Positions 15,932-25,136 of a DNA stretch of 64,000 nt are shown in pieces. Each line of letters begins with the position of its first letter. The stretch's first letter is position 1. The notes under the pieces are model-generated. The model had not been told where the DNA came from. It saw only the letters and a list, made by a program, of their open reading frames with translations, and ran no database searches. The translations under genes were made by a program, and so were the position numbers. Source of the DNA: Acinetobacter lwoffii (lineage in GTDB: Bacteria > Pseudomonadota > Gammaproteobacteria > Pseudomonadales > Moraxellaceae); NCBI RefSeq assembly GCF_024129735.1, contig NZ_JAMXXK010000010.1:1-64000 (forward strand), written 5' to 3'.

Positions 15932-18709
15932 ATGAATAGTATTCCGGTTATGGAACTACATAGCTCTACTGAATCCCAAATAAAAACCACTCAGACGACC
16001 TGTCCTTATTGTGGAGTAGGCTGTGGTGTCATCGCGCACGTAAGCCAAACCTCGATGGGTGAAAAGGTTCAGATTGAAGGCGATGTTCAGCATCCTGCGA
16101 ACTTGGGCAAGTTGTGTATTAAAGGCAGTCATCTTGCCGATACACTTGGCTTAAAAACCCGGCTTCTGCATCCGATGACAGGTCGAAAAGAGCAGCGGCA
16201 AATAAGCACTTGGGATCATGCCATTTCAAGTATTGCCAATAAATTTCAGCAATGTATTGATCAGTATGGACGTGACAGCATCGCCTTTTATGTCTCCGGC
16301 CAGCTTTTGACTGAAGACTATTATGTGGTGAACAAGTTTGTAAAAGGCTATCTGGGTACTGCCAATATTGATACCAATTCAAGACTGTGTATGTCTTCTG
16401 CTGTGGCGGCACATAAACGGGCTTTCGGCGAAGACTTGGTACCGGCCAGCTACACAGATTTTGAGCAGACAGAAATGGTGGTCTTGGTGGGTTCCAATAC
16501 CGCCTGGTGCCATCCGGTGCTTTATCAGCGCATCATGAAAGCCAAAGAAGAGCGGGATTTATTTGTGGTGGTGATTGACCCGCGCTTTACTGCAACCTGT
16601 GAAGCGGCAGACTTACACTTGCCGATTTTACCGGGTCAGGATGTCGCGCTGTTTAATGGTTTGTTGCATTATCTTCAGCAAAATGGTCATGCCGATCTGG
16701 ATTTTGTTACCCAACATACTCAAGGTCTGGAGCAGGCGCTTGCCAGCAGCTCGACAGAGTCATCGATTGAAAGCGTGGTTCAACGAACCGGGATTACTAT
16801 TGAAAAATTAACCTTATTTTTTCAGAAATTTGCCCAGACTGATAAAATTATGAGCCTGTTTTCCATGGGCGTAAACCAATCCTCTCAAGGGGTAGACAAG
16901 GCCAATAGCATTATCAACTGTCATTTATTGACAGGAAAAATAGGCAAACCCGGTTCGGCACCTTTTTCTATGACCGGTCAGCCGAATGCGATGGGCGGAC
17001 GGGAAGTCGGGGGGCTGGCTAATATGCTGGCCAGTCATCTGGATCTGGATAACCCGCAGCATCAGCAACTGGTGCAGGATTTCTGGCAAAGCCCGGTCAT
17101 CGCGCGGCAGCCCGGATTAAAAGCGGTAGATTTATTTCAAGCGGTGGAAAGCGGGAAAATCAAAGCCATCTGGATTATAGCCACCAATCCGATCGTGAGT
17201 TTGCCCGATGCAGATCAGGTTAAACGCGCTCTGGAAAAGTGTGAATTTGTGGTCGTTTCCGATATTTGTCTCGACACCGATACCACGCAATATGCCGATG
17301 TACTGTTACCGGCATTGGGTTGGGGCGAAAAAGATGGCACAGTCACCAATTCGGAGCGCCGTATTTCCCGGCAAAAGGCTTTTTTGACGGCTCCGGGTGA
17401 AGCCAAAGCAGACTGGTGGGCCATTTCTCGGGTAGCTCAAGCTTTAGGTTTTCGCGGTTTCAACTTTAGCAATAGCCATGACATTTTTCTGGAACATGCC
17501 CGTTTATCTGCCTATCAGAATAGTTCGCTTTCGCAACGTGAAGATACACCCAATTTCCGCTATTTCAACCTGCAAGGTTTAACTCATCTCGGTTTTGCGG
17601 AATATCAGAATCTGACACCAGCCCAGTGGCCGGTCTGGGATAAACAAGAAGACCATCAGGTGAGTCAACTATTTAGTCAAGGCCAGTTTAGCCATGCAGA
17701 TGGCAAAGCCAGATTGGTGCCAACAGTTGCAGCCGATCCGGTACATGCTATTTCTGCTGAATATCCTCTGATCTTGAATACCGGACGCATTCGCGATCAA
17801 TGGCACACCATGAGCCGTACCGGATTATCTGCCAGTTTATCCCAGCATCGTGCCGAGCCTTATTGTGAGCTGCATCCGCACGATGCGCTAAAATATGGCC
17901 TGAAAGATGCCGAGCTGGTCGAGGTGAAATCAGCTTGGGGAAGTTGTGTACTCCGTGTGCAATTTTCACAAAATATGCGACGTGGCCAGATTTTTGCACC
18001 GATTCACTGGAACGACCAGTTTGCGTCCGATGCGCGGATTGGCAAAGTGGTGAATCCGGTGGTTGACCCGATTTCCGGCGAGCCAGAGTTTAAGCATACT
18101 CCGGTGATGATCCAGCCATTTTATACTCAGTGGCAGGGCGTGCTGTATGTACGGGAAGGCTTTGAACAACAGATCCAGACCATGATTGAAAATATGGTGT
18201 GGTGGAGCAAAATTCAAACCACTCAGGCCATCCGTTATGAACTGGCAGACCGGCGCAGGTTTTCTGACATCACCGGGCAGATCAAGAGTCTCTTAGACTT
18301 TAATGATGAAAGCTTTGAATGGCTGAATCTCGAAGATCAAACGGCGCATATCAGTCATAGTGTGGTTCTTCAGGATGGCCAGTTAATTGCCAGTTTTTAT
18401 ATCGCACCGGCGGCATTATTGCCAGATCGTGACTGGGTGGCTGGCCTGTTTAGACGTGAACGTCTGAGTGCATTACATCGTAAAGCATTGCTGGCAGGTC
18501 AGGCCATGTCGATGGGAAATAGTGAAGGAGCATTGGTCTGTAGCTGTTTTAAGGTCGGCAAGAACCGAATTATTCAAACCATTAAAGATAAAAATATCAC
18601 GCATGAAAAACAGGTGACTGCATGTCTAAAAGCCGGAGGAAATTGCGGTTCGTGTTTGCCAGAAATTAGAGGCCTGATTAAAGCCTGCCAGACGGAGTGC
18701 ATAGAATGA
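15932..18709 (+). CDS. nasA: Assimilatory nitrate reductase catalytic subunit
   Basis: A 925-residue molybdopterin oxidoreductase. The N-terminal [4Fe-4S] site is CPYCGVGCGV (24-33) with the fourth Cys in GKLCIKGSHL; the bis-MGD molybdenum domains follow (for example RLCMSSAV near 151 and TGQPNAMGGRE near 350), and a molybdopterin dinucleotide-binding domain at about 600-720. The last 60 residues are a BFD-like [2Fe-2S] domain (CSCFKVG, CLKAGGNCGSC), as in NasA of Klebsiella. It reduces nitrate to nitrite in the cytoplasm. It has no own sigma-54 site and probably belongs to the nirB transcript. Confidence 0.95.
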   Translation: MNSIPVMELHSSTESQIKTTQTTCPYCGVGCGVIAHVSQTSMGEKVQIEGDVQHPANLGKLCIKGSHLADTLGLKTRLLHPMTGRKEQRQISTWDHAISSIANKFQQCIDQYGRDSIAFYVSGQLLTEDYYVVNKFVKGYLGTANIDTNSRLCMSSAVAAHKRAFGEDLVPASYTDFEQTEMVVLVGSNTAWCHPVLYQRIMKAKEERDLFVVVIDPRFTATCEAADLHLPILPGQDVALFNGLLHYLQQNGHADLDFVTQHTQGLEQALASSSTESSIESVVQRTGITIEKLTLFFQKFAQTDKIMSLFSMGVNQSSQGVDKANSIINCHLLTGKIGKPGSAPFSMTGQPNAMGGREVGGLANMLASHLDLDNPQHQQLVQDFWQSPVIARQPGLKAVDLFQAVESGKIKAIWIIATNPIVSLPDADQVKRALEKCEFVVVSDICLDTDTTQYADVLLPALGWGEKDGTVTNSERRISRQKAFLTAPGEAKADWWAISRVAQALGFRGFNFSNSHDIFLEHARLSAYQNSSLSQREDTPNFRYFNLQGLTHLGFAEYQNLTPAQWPVWDKQEDHQVSQLFSQGQFSHADGKARLVPTVAADPVHAISAEYPLILNTGRIRDQWHTMSRTGLSASLSQHRAEPYCELHPHDALKYGLKDAELVEVKSAWGSCVLRVQFSQNMRRGQIFAPIHWNDQFASDARIGKVVNPVVDPISGEPEFKHTPVMIQPFYTQWQGVLYVREGFEQQIQTMIENMVWWSKIQTTQAIRYELADRRRFSDITGQIKSLLDFNDESFEWLNLEDQTAHISHSVVLQDGQLIASFYIAPAALLPDRDWVAGLFRRERLSALHRKALLAGQAMSMGNSEGALVCSCFKVGKNRIIQTIKDKNITHEKQVTACLKAGGNCGSCLPEIRGLIKACQTECIE

Positions 18710-19332
18710 AAAGAAGAGTGATGAAGACGGTGTCTTATCCGGAAACCGACGTGGTGATTCTGGCCGGAGGTTTAGCGCGGCGCATGAATGGCATCAATAA
18801 ATTGCTGCACAAATTTGATGATGAAATCCAGCTGATTAAAATCCATCAGCAACTGAAGTCCCGGGCAAGCAAAGTCTGGGTCAATAGCCATCGGGATCAC
18901 TCTATTTATAAACGGATGATTCCTTCGATTGATTTTTATCAGGACGATGAACCCGGCTTTCAGGGACCATTGATGGGCATGAAGAGTGCCTGGTCACATG
19001 TGGAATCTGATTATGTGCTGTTCGTGCCTTGTGATGTGACCTATATCCCCAAAAAGGTCATTTCACGTTTACATCAGGCCTTGCAACGACATCCCTTATG
19101 TGAAGTGGCGGTAGTTGAAATCAATGAAAAGGCATTGTTTCCATTCTGTCTGATGAAACGCAGCAGCTTACCCACGCTTATACAACATCTTGAAAATGAT
19201 CAGCACAGTTTAAAACTCTGTTTTGTTGACATGCACATGCAGCGGGCAAGCTTTAAAAATCGTGCCCTGTTTTTTCACAGTATTAATTCATTTGACGAGC
19301 TACAGCAGCATCAACAGCTTAACTTTCTCTAG
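18706..19332 (+). CDS. mobA: Molybdenum cofactor guanylyltransferase
   Basis: A 208-residue nucleotidyltransferase joining GMP to molybdopterin to make the MGD form required by NasA. The family motif LAGGxxRRMxGxDK appears as LAGGLARRMNGINK, with Asn in place of the usual Asp; the GPLMGM and PCDVTYIP motifs are intact. The start overlaps the nasA stop as ATGA, with GGAG eight bases before, so supply of cofactor is coupled to synthesis of the enzyme. An alternative start is 18721. Confidence 0.88.
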   Translation: MKRRVMKTVSYPETDVVILAGGLARRMNGINKLLHKFDDEIQLIKIHQQLKSRASKVWVNSHRDHSIYKRMIPSIDFYQDDEPGFQGPLMGMKSAWSHVESDYVLFVPCDVTYIPKKVISRLHQALQRHPLCEVAVVEINEKALFPFCLMKRSSLPTLIQHLENDQHSLKLCFVDMHMQRASFKNRALFFHSINSFDELQQHQQLNFL

Positions 19333-19470
19333 CGTTTAAAATGCTAAAAGTCGAATTATCATATTCTGGTTCACCAAAATATTGCTTTTTTTATTTTTCG
19401 AGCGAACTTTTGGACTAAAAAAGAACAAATATTACCCATTAATATTCATTAAACATAAATTTGTGCAAAG

Positions 19471-19488
19471 TTGGAACACTTTTTGCTC
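19471..19488 (+). promoter_or_regulatory. Sigma-54 promoter of the moa-moe-mod operon
   Basis: TTGGAACACTTTTTGCTC has GG at 19473-19474 and GC at 19485-19486 with consensus spacing. This would place molybdenum cofactor synthesis under nitrogen control. Confidence 0.65.
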
Positions 19489-19562
19489 ATTCATTATGAA
19501 GAAATAGGGCAGTAACTCAAGACTGTTAAATAACCGTGCAGATCTCATCATGGACCGCAGCA

Positions 19563-20588
19563 ATGAACAGCATGACAGCTTTAGCACCTCGCAGTATCTT
19601 TCAGGATCAGTTTGGACGCCAGAAACGTAAGTTGCGGATCTCAGTGACTGACCGCTGTAATTTTAAATGCAGCTATTGCATGCCTGAACATCCGCAATGG
19701 ATAAATAAAAAAGATTTGCTCAGTTTTGAAGCCCTGTATGCTTTTTGCGAGTTTATGGTGCGACAAGGGATTGAGCAGATCCGCGTGACGGGGGGCGAAC
19801 CGTTGATGCGTCAGGGTATTGTTCATTTTATTGCCTGCTTACAGACACTGAAAGCAATTGGCCTGAAACGTATTTCCATGACCAGTAATGGCCATTATTT
19901 AAAAGATTATGCTCAAGCGCTTAAACAGGCAGGACTGGACGATCTGAATATCAGTCTAGACAGTCTTGATCCAAAGCAGTTTCAGCAACTGACCCAAAAA
20001 CAGTTACAGCCTGTACTTCAAGGTATTTCTGCCGCACAGCAGGCAGGTTTGACCGTCAAGATCAATAGTGTGCTCATCAAAGGCATCAATGACAATCAGA
20101 TTATTCCTTTGGTGAAATGGGCACAGCATCAGGCTATAGAACTGCGTTTTATTGAGTTTATGCCCCTCGATGGCGATCAGAAATGGAATCCGTCTGATGT
20201 CATCAGTGAGCAGGATATCCTGGATCAACTGAAAACTGAATTTGATGTCCAGGTATCTCAAGGACAAGGCGCCAATCCAGCCCGCGGCTATTTGGTCAAT
20301 GGGCAGCCTTTGGGGATTATTTCCACCATTACCCATTCATTTTGCGGTGATTGTGATCGTCTACGCCTCAATGCCCAAGGCGAATTTTATAACTGTTTAT
20401 TTGCCAGACAAGGCCTGAACCTTAAGGCAGATATCGAACAACTGGCGCTGGATCATTTCGCCACACAGACATTCCAGCACAAGCTTCACGCTTATATCTG
20501 GCATAAAGAAGCCGGTTTCCATGCGATCCAGCAATCACCAATACAAAAGCCGATCCGAAAAATCAGCATGCACAGCATTGGAGGATAA
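19563..20588 (+). CDS. moaA: GTP 3',8-cyclase MoaA
   Basis: A radical SAM enzyme of about 341 residues that converts GTP to 3',8-cyclo-GTP, the first step to cyclic pyranopterin phosphate. The SAM cluster motif CNFKCSYC, the GGEPLMR motif, the C-terminal cluster (CGDCDRLRL, then C about 14 residues on) and the terminal GG are all present. The exact start is uncertain: the frame is open from a GTG at 19536, ATGs lie at 19563 and 19572, and none has a strong ribosome site. First gene of an eight-gene operon. Confidence 0.93.
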   Translation: MNSMTALAPRSIFQDQFGRQKRKLRISVTDRCNFKCSYCMPEHPQWINKKDLLSFEALYAFCEFMVRQGIEQIRVTGGEPLMRQGIVHFIACLQTLKAIGLKRISMTSNGHYLKDYAQALKQAGLDDLNISLDSLDPKQFQQLTQKQLQPVLQGISAAQQAGLTVKINSVLIKGINDNQIIPLVKWAQHQAIELRFIEFMPLDGDQKWNPSDVISEQDILDQLKTEFDVQVSQGQGANPARGYLVNGQPLGIISTITHSFCGDCDRLRLNAQGEFYNCLFARQGLNLKADIEQLALDHFATQTFQHKLHAYIWHKEAGFHAIQQSPIQKPIRKISMHSIGG

Positions 20589-20590
20589 AT

Positions 20591-20857
20591 ATGTCACTCA
20601 CTCAGCAAAAATTAATTCATATCAAAATAGAAGCCTTCGGTGCGATTGAACGACAAATTCCCACAGATTTAAATTTGCAATGCGAGTCTGAAATTCAGGT
20701 TTCTGAAGTCCTGAACCAGTTGCTATCCCTCTATCCCGATATACAGCCCATGCTGGAACGTTGTGCCTGTGCAATCGGTGAAGACATTATTTCCAGACAG
20801 AATGTTTTAAATCGTGACAGTACGCTGGTGCTGTTATCGCCGGTAGCAGGAGGCTGA
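20591..20857 (+). CDS. moaD: Molybdopterin synthase sulfur carrier subunit MoaD
   Basis: An 88-residue ubiquitin-fold protein ending in LLSPVAGG; the C-terminal GG is the site of adenylation and thiocarboxylation. It donates sulfur in the MoaD-MoaE complex. Packed two bases after moaA and one base before moaE. Confidence 0.93.
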   Translation: MSLTQQKLIHIKIEAFGAIERQIPTDLNLQCESEIQVSEVLNQLLSLYPDIQPMLERCACAIGEDIISRQNVLNRDSTLVLLSPVAGG

Positions 20858-20858
20858 G

Positions 20859-21401
20859 ATGCAACTCAAGTCATTAAAACAATTTGCCCGAATCCAGCAG
20901 ACTGCTTTTAGTCTGGAGGATTTTGATGGTATCCAGCATTTTCCGGAATGTGGTGGAATCGGCATCTTTGTCGGAACAGTACGTAACCATCATCAGGGAA
21001 AAGCTGTGCGTGCCCTGAAATATACTGCCTATGCGCCTGTGGCTGAAAAAATGATTCGTGAAATTGAACAGCAGATCCAGACCAAATATCAGGTGTCTTA
21101 TGTGCGGGTGGTACATCGGATAGGTGAGCTGGGGGTTGGAGAAATAGCCATTATTGCTATGGCTTATGCCGCCCATCGTCGTGAGGCTTTTGCGGCCTGT
21201 GAGGAAGCTGTGGAACGGGTGAAGCATGAAGTTCCGGTCTGGAAAGAAGAATTTTATACGGATGGTAGCAGTCAATATGTCGAAGGCTGTTGTATCCGAA
21301 AAGATCATGGACCTGAAACGGATCACTCTCATCATGCAGAAGAAGCGCATTGTCACCATCACCATGTAGCAGAACACGCTTGCCAATCACCATCTAATTA
21401 A
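20859..21401 (+). CDS. moaE: Molybdopterin synthase catalytic subunit MoaE with His-rich tail
   Basis: MoaE makes molybdopterin from precursor Z using the MoaD thiocarboxylate. Conserved segments include GGIGIFVGTVRNHHQGK, AEKMIREIE, VHRIGELGVGE, RREAF and PVWKEEFY. At 180 residues it is about 30 longer than most MoaE: the extra C-terminus is His- and acid-rich (with HCHHHH), which could bind metal. Overlapping antisense frames here are shadows. Confidence 0.92.
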   Translation: MQLKSLKQFARIQQTAFSLEDFDGIQHFPECGGIGIFVGTVRNHHQGKAVRALKYTAYAPVAEKMIREIEQQIQTKYQVSYVRVVHRIGELGVGEIAIIAMAYAAHRREAFAACEEAVERVKHEVPVWKEEFYTDGSSQYVEGCCIRKDHGPETDHSHHAEEAHCHHHHVAEHACQSPSN

Positions 21402-21471
21402 ATGCGTCCAATGAGGATGCATAAGATGAATCACTTTAAAACAGATTTTAAAAATTAGCCTGGGATGAATC

Positions 21472-22395
21472 ATGAAAAATGTAGGGATGAAAGCAGAAAG
21501 TTACCGTACAGCAATTGCCACTGGAATCCTGCATGCACCGCCACATTGCATTGAGTTGCTGCGTAATGGCAATACTGAAAAAGGTGATGCCCTGAAAACA
21601 GCACGCATTGCCGGCATTCTCGGTGCCAAACGTACCGATGAGCTGATTCCACTATGCCATCCATTGCCGATTTATCGTGCCGATGTGGAATATGAACTGT
21701 TTGATGCACATATCGAAATTATTGCTACCGTTGAAACCATTGGACCCACTGGTGTGGAAATGGAAGCTTTGACCGCAGTCAGTCTGGCCGGTCTGACCCT
21801 GTATGACATGCTGAAACCGCATTGTGAACCGGAAGATTTGTCGTTGGATCAATGCAGATTGCAGCAGAAAAAAGGTGGAAAATCGCATTTTACCCGGGTA
21901 CTGAAAGAGAGTCTGCCGGCTTCAGTTATTGTGCTGTCCGATACGGTTGCAGCAGGCAAAAAGCCGGATACTGCCGGGCAAAACGTACTGGAAATTTTAA
22001 AAGAAGCCAGTTTTGGTCCTATAAGTTATCAAGTTATTTCCGATAGCCCAGAACAGCTCTTAACCCTGATTGATCAGCAGAAAAATCAGTATCCACTGAT
22101 TCTAACCGTAGGGGGCACCGGCTTAGGCCCTAAAGACCTGACGGTCGAAACCCTGCAACCTTTACTGCAACGAGAAATTCCCGGTTTGATGGAAGCTTCA
22201 CGTAGTTTTGGGCAAAAACGTACCCCTTATGCAGCATTAAGTCGTGGTGTGGCTGGCTATATTGAGAACAGTCTGGTAATGACCCTGCCGGGAAGTCGGC
22301 AGGGTGCAAAAGAATCCCTGATCGCGGTACTTCCAGCATTGGTACATTTGTTTGATGTGCAAAAAAATATTCCACATGCGGGGGGCTATCAATGA
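21472..22395 (+). CDS. moaCB: Bifunctional molybdenum cofactor protein MoaC-MoaB fusion
   Basis: A 307-residue fusion. Residues 1-140 are MoaC (cyclic pyranopterin monophosphate synthase): DALKTARIAGILGAKRT, LIPLCHPLP and VETIGPTGVEMEALTA carry its active site. Residues 145-307 are MoaB/MogA-type adenylyltransferase, with TVGGTGLGPKD and TPYAALSRGVAGY. The MoaC start is short: relatives have about 15 residues before the equivalent of KNVGMKAES. Just upstream, 21427-21460 encodes a MoaC-like start in other frames, interrupted by a stop. Start has GGGA nine bases before it. Confidence 0.92.
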   Translation: MKNVGMKAESYRTAIATGILHAPPHCIELLRNGNTEKGDALKTARIAGILGAKRTDELIPLCHPLPIYRADVEYELFDAHIEIIATVETIGPTGVEMEALTAVSLAGLTLYDMLKPHCEPEDLSLDQCRLQQKKGGKSHFTRVLKESLPASVIVLSDTVAAGKKPDTAGQNVLEILKEASFGPISYQVISDSPEQLLTLIDQQKNQYPLILTVGGTGLGPKDLTVETLQPLLQREIPGLMEASRSFGQKRTPYAALSRGVAGYIENSLVMTLPGSRQGAKESLIAVLPALVHLFDVQKNIPHAGGYQ

Positions 22396-23633
22396 ATCAG
22401 GCACTATCGCATTCAGCCTGCGGTGCTGAGCCGGGATTGATTTCTGTTGATCAGGCGCTGCAGATGATACTGGAACAGACGCATATCCTGGCAACTGAAA
22501 GCCTGCCGCTTGCTCAGGCTCTGAATCGCTATCTGGCAGAAGTGATTGATTCGGCCATTCCATTGCCACTGTTTTCACAAAGTGCTGTAGATGGCTATGC
22601 GCTTTGTAGTGCAGAAAATGTTAGTGCTCACAGCACTTTTGAACTCATTGGAGAGATTCGGGCAGGGCAAAGTACTGAAATTGAACTGCGTCCAGGTCAG
22701 GCGGTTCGGATTTTTACCGGTGCCAGGATTCCGGCAGGAACTACAACAGTCGCCCGTCAGGAAATTGTCGAATGCCATGCCAATCAAATCCTTATCACAA
22801 CAGACCTAAAACCGCATGCGGATATACGTGATGCAGGCGAGGAAATCGCACAAGGACAACGTCTGGCAGATGTAGGACAAAAACTGCATGTAGGTGCAAT
22901 TGCAGCTTTAAGTATGGCAGGCGTAAAGCAGGTTTTAGTCTATCGTTATCCTAAAATTGCTGCTGTGATTACTGGAGATGAAGTGGCTTCCAGCATTGAA
23001 GACCTGAATTCCGGAAAAATCTTTGACGCCAATGCTCCGCTGATTCAGGCCTGGTTTCAATCACAGGGTCAAAACGTAGATATTCTGCATGTTTCAGATA
23101 ATGAGTATGAGCTGCAAACGTTAATACATCGTCTTAAAAACCAATACGACTTCATATTGACCACAGGCGGGGTTTCGGTGGGTGATTATGATTTCATTCG
23201 TCCTGTTGCCCTGGAGCAGGGTTTTGAGCAGATTTTCTGGAAAGTGAAGCAGAAACCCGGAAAACCGATGTTATTTGCCAAGTATCGTCGAGATGATCAA
23301 GGTTACTGTTATCTCTTGGGTTTACCGGGAAATCCGGCTGCCGTTTATGTCGGGATGCAAATCTATACGGTAACTTTACTGAATGCCTTACAGGGGCAAA
23401 AGCAGCTACCTGAATGGCTTAGTGCGGTAATGACGCATGATTTGAAAGCGGATGCACGCGAACGTTTTTTAAGAATGGCTGCAGAATTTGATCAGGGCAC
23501 TTTAAAACTCAAGAGCCTGGCGAAACAGCAGTCGCATATGTTGAGTAATCTGATGCAGGCCAATTGTCTGATACGTATTCCGGCAGCAACAGAAATCCAA
23601 GCCGGGCAAGTGGTACAGGGTTTGCTGATTTGA
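22392..23633 (+). CDS. moeA: Molybdopterin molybdenumtransferase MoeA
   Basis: A 413-residue enzyme that inserts molybdate into adenylylated molybdopterin. Typical motifs: FSQSAVDGYAL, IFTGARIPAGT, DAGEEI, TGDEV, LTTGGVSVGDYDF and LLGLPGNPAAVYVG. The start overlaps the moaCB stop by ATGA. Confidence 0.95.
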   Translation: MNQALSHSACGAEPGLISVDQALQMILEQTHILATESLPLAQALNRYLAEVIDSAIPLPLFSQSAVDGYALCSAENVSAHSTFELIGEIRAGQSTEIELRPGQAVRIFTGARIPAGTTTVARQEIVECHANQILITTDLKPHADIRDAGEEIAQGQRLADVGQKLHVGAIAALSMAGVKQVLVYRYPKIAAVITGDEVASSIEDLNSGKIFDANAPLIQAWFQSQGQNVDILHVSDNEYELQTLIHRLKNQYDFILTTGGVSVGDYDFIRPVALEQGFEQIFWKVKQKPGKPMLFAKYRRDDQGYCYLLGLPGNPAAVYVGMQIYTVTLLNALQGQKQLPEWLSAVMTHDLKADARERFLRMAAEFDQGTLKLKSLAKQQSHMLSNLMQANCLIRIPAATEIQAGQVVQGLLI

Positions 23634-23671
23634 AATGCCTGTCACAATTCTCAATATTCAAGCCACGCAGA

Positions 23672-24445
23672 ATGAGAAAGATGGATTTATTCAAAGTTCT
23701 ACTCACTGGCGTGCTGTTGACTAGCCCCATGCTGTATGCCGAAACAGTTAAAATATATGCCGCAGCCAGCCTGACCAATGCGATTACTGATATTTCCAGA
23801 CTATATGAGCAACGGCATCAGGACATCCAGATCGTTCCGGTTTTTGCTGCGTCTTCGGTATTGGCGAAACAAATTGCAGCGGGAGCTGAGAGTGATATCT
23901 TTTTTTCTGCAGATCTTGAATGGATGCATAATTTACTTAAAAAACAAAAAATTTCGATCGGTCAGATTCGACCTTTGCTCTTGAATGAACTTGTATTGAT
24001 TAGTCCTATTCAGAAAAAAAATCATTTTAAAATGTCAGCCGACTTTAATTTTGCTAAAGCCTTTCAGGGTTATTTATGTACAGGACAAATGGAATCGGTG
24101 CCTGCCGGGAAATATGCCCAGCAAAGCTTAACCCGGTTGGGCTGGTTGAATCCGCTTCGGGGCAGAATTGTCGGTACAGATAGCGTCCGTTCAACTCTCG
24201 CATTTGTAGAACGTGGCGAATGTCAGGTCGGCATTGTGTATAGAACTGATGCCTTGATGAGTAAAAAAGTTAAAATTTCAGGAGTATTTCCAGCCAGTAC
24301 ACATCGTCCGATTGTGTATCCAATCGCTTTAACCCGGCAGGGCCAGAAAAATCAGGCAGCAGTCCAATTTTCTGAATTTATCCAGACGAGTCCAAGGGCC
24401 AGGCAGATTTTCCAGAAATATGGTTTTAAGCTTAAGGTAGGCTAA
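23672..24445 (+). CDS. modA: Molybdate-binding periplasmic protein ModA
   Basis: A periplasmic binding protein of about 257 residues with an N-terminal signal peptide ending at MLYAE. The mature protein starts VKIYAAASLTNAITDIS, the hallmark of ModA, and ends in the family's GFKL-type strand. It delivers molybdate to ModBC. The frame is open to 23564 inside moeA; starts at 23672 or 23681 fit the signal peptide. Confidence 0.92.
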   Translation: MRKMDLFKVLLTGVLLTSPMLYAETVKIYAAASLTNAITDISRLYEQRHQDIQIVPVFAASSVLAKQIAAGAESDIFFSADLEWMHNLLKKQKISIGQIRPLLLNELVLISPIQKKNHFKMSADFNFAKAFQGYLCTGQMESVPAGKYAQQSLTRLGWLNPLRGRIVGTDSVRSTLAFVERGECQVGIVYRTDALMSKKVKISGVFPASTHRPIVYPIALTRQGQKNQAAVQFSEFIQTSPRARQIFQKYGFKLKVG

Positions 24446-24451
24446 CTGCTC

Positions 24452-25135
24452 ATGCTTACACCAGAAGAACTGAGTGCCTTAGCGCTTTCAGCCAAAGTAG
24501 CGGGCTTTGCCACAGCGGTGTGTCTGCCATTTGCTATCGCCGTAGCATGGTTACTGGCGCGTTATGAATTCAGGGCCAAATTTCTCGTAGAGGCAATATT
24601 GCAGATGCCTATGGTGCTACCGCCGGTAGTACTGGGCTATCTTCTGCTCCTGCTATTTGGTCATCAGGGTATGCTGGGGCAATATCTACATAAATGGGGA
24701 ATTCAGCTGATATTTAACTGGAAAGGTGCGGTACTGGCAGCAATGATTGTGGCATTTCCTTTAATGATTCAACCAATTCGCTTGTCTTTTCAAATGATCA
24801 ACCGGCAGTTAGAACAGGTGGCAGGATCTTTGGGCGCCACACCATGGCGGGTATTCTGTAGCATTAGCCTGCCTCTGGCTTTGCCTGGAATTTTAATCGG
24901 CAGCATTTTATGTTTCAGCCGCAGTCTGGGAGAATTTGGTGCCACGATTACCTTTGTTGGCAATATTCCAGAAGAAACCCGTACCATTCCCATCGCCATT
25001 TATAGCCTGTTACAACAGCCTGATGGAGAAAGTATGGCTATGCGTTTGGTCATTTTATCTCTGATTCTGGCTTTTTCAGCCTTGATTGCAAATTACTGGA
25101 TCATGCAGAAGTATCAACGTAAATTGGAGGCTTAA
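24452..25135 (+). CDS. modB: Molybdate ABC transporter permease ModB
   Basis: A 227-residue inner-membrane permease with about five helices. The ATPase-docking loop AGSLGATPWRVFCSISLPLALPGI and the segment CFSRSLGEFGATITFVGNIP are typical of ModB. It lies six bases after modA. Confidence 0.95.
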   Translation: MLTPEELSALALSAKVAGFATAVCLPFAIAVAWLLARYEFRAKFLVEAILQMPMVLPPVVLGYLLLLLFGHQGMLGQYLHKWGIQLIFNWKGAVLAAMIVAFPLMIQPIRLSFQMINRQLEQVAGSLGATPWRVFCSISLPLALPGILIGSILCFSRSLGEFGATITFVGNIPEETRTIPIAIYSLLQQPDGESMAMRLVILSLILAFSALIANYWIMQKYQRKLEA

Positions 25136-25136
25136 G

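Noticed and set aside
20874-21386. 170-residue antisense open frame on the minus strand
   Set aside because: It lies wholly over moaE, whose product is clearly recognisable, and has no recognisable protein features.
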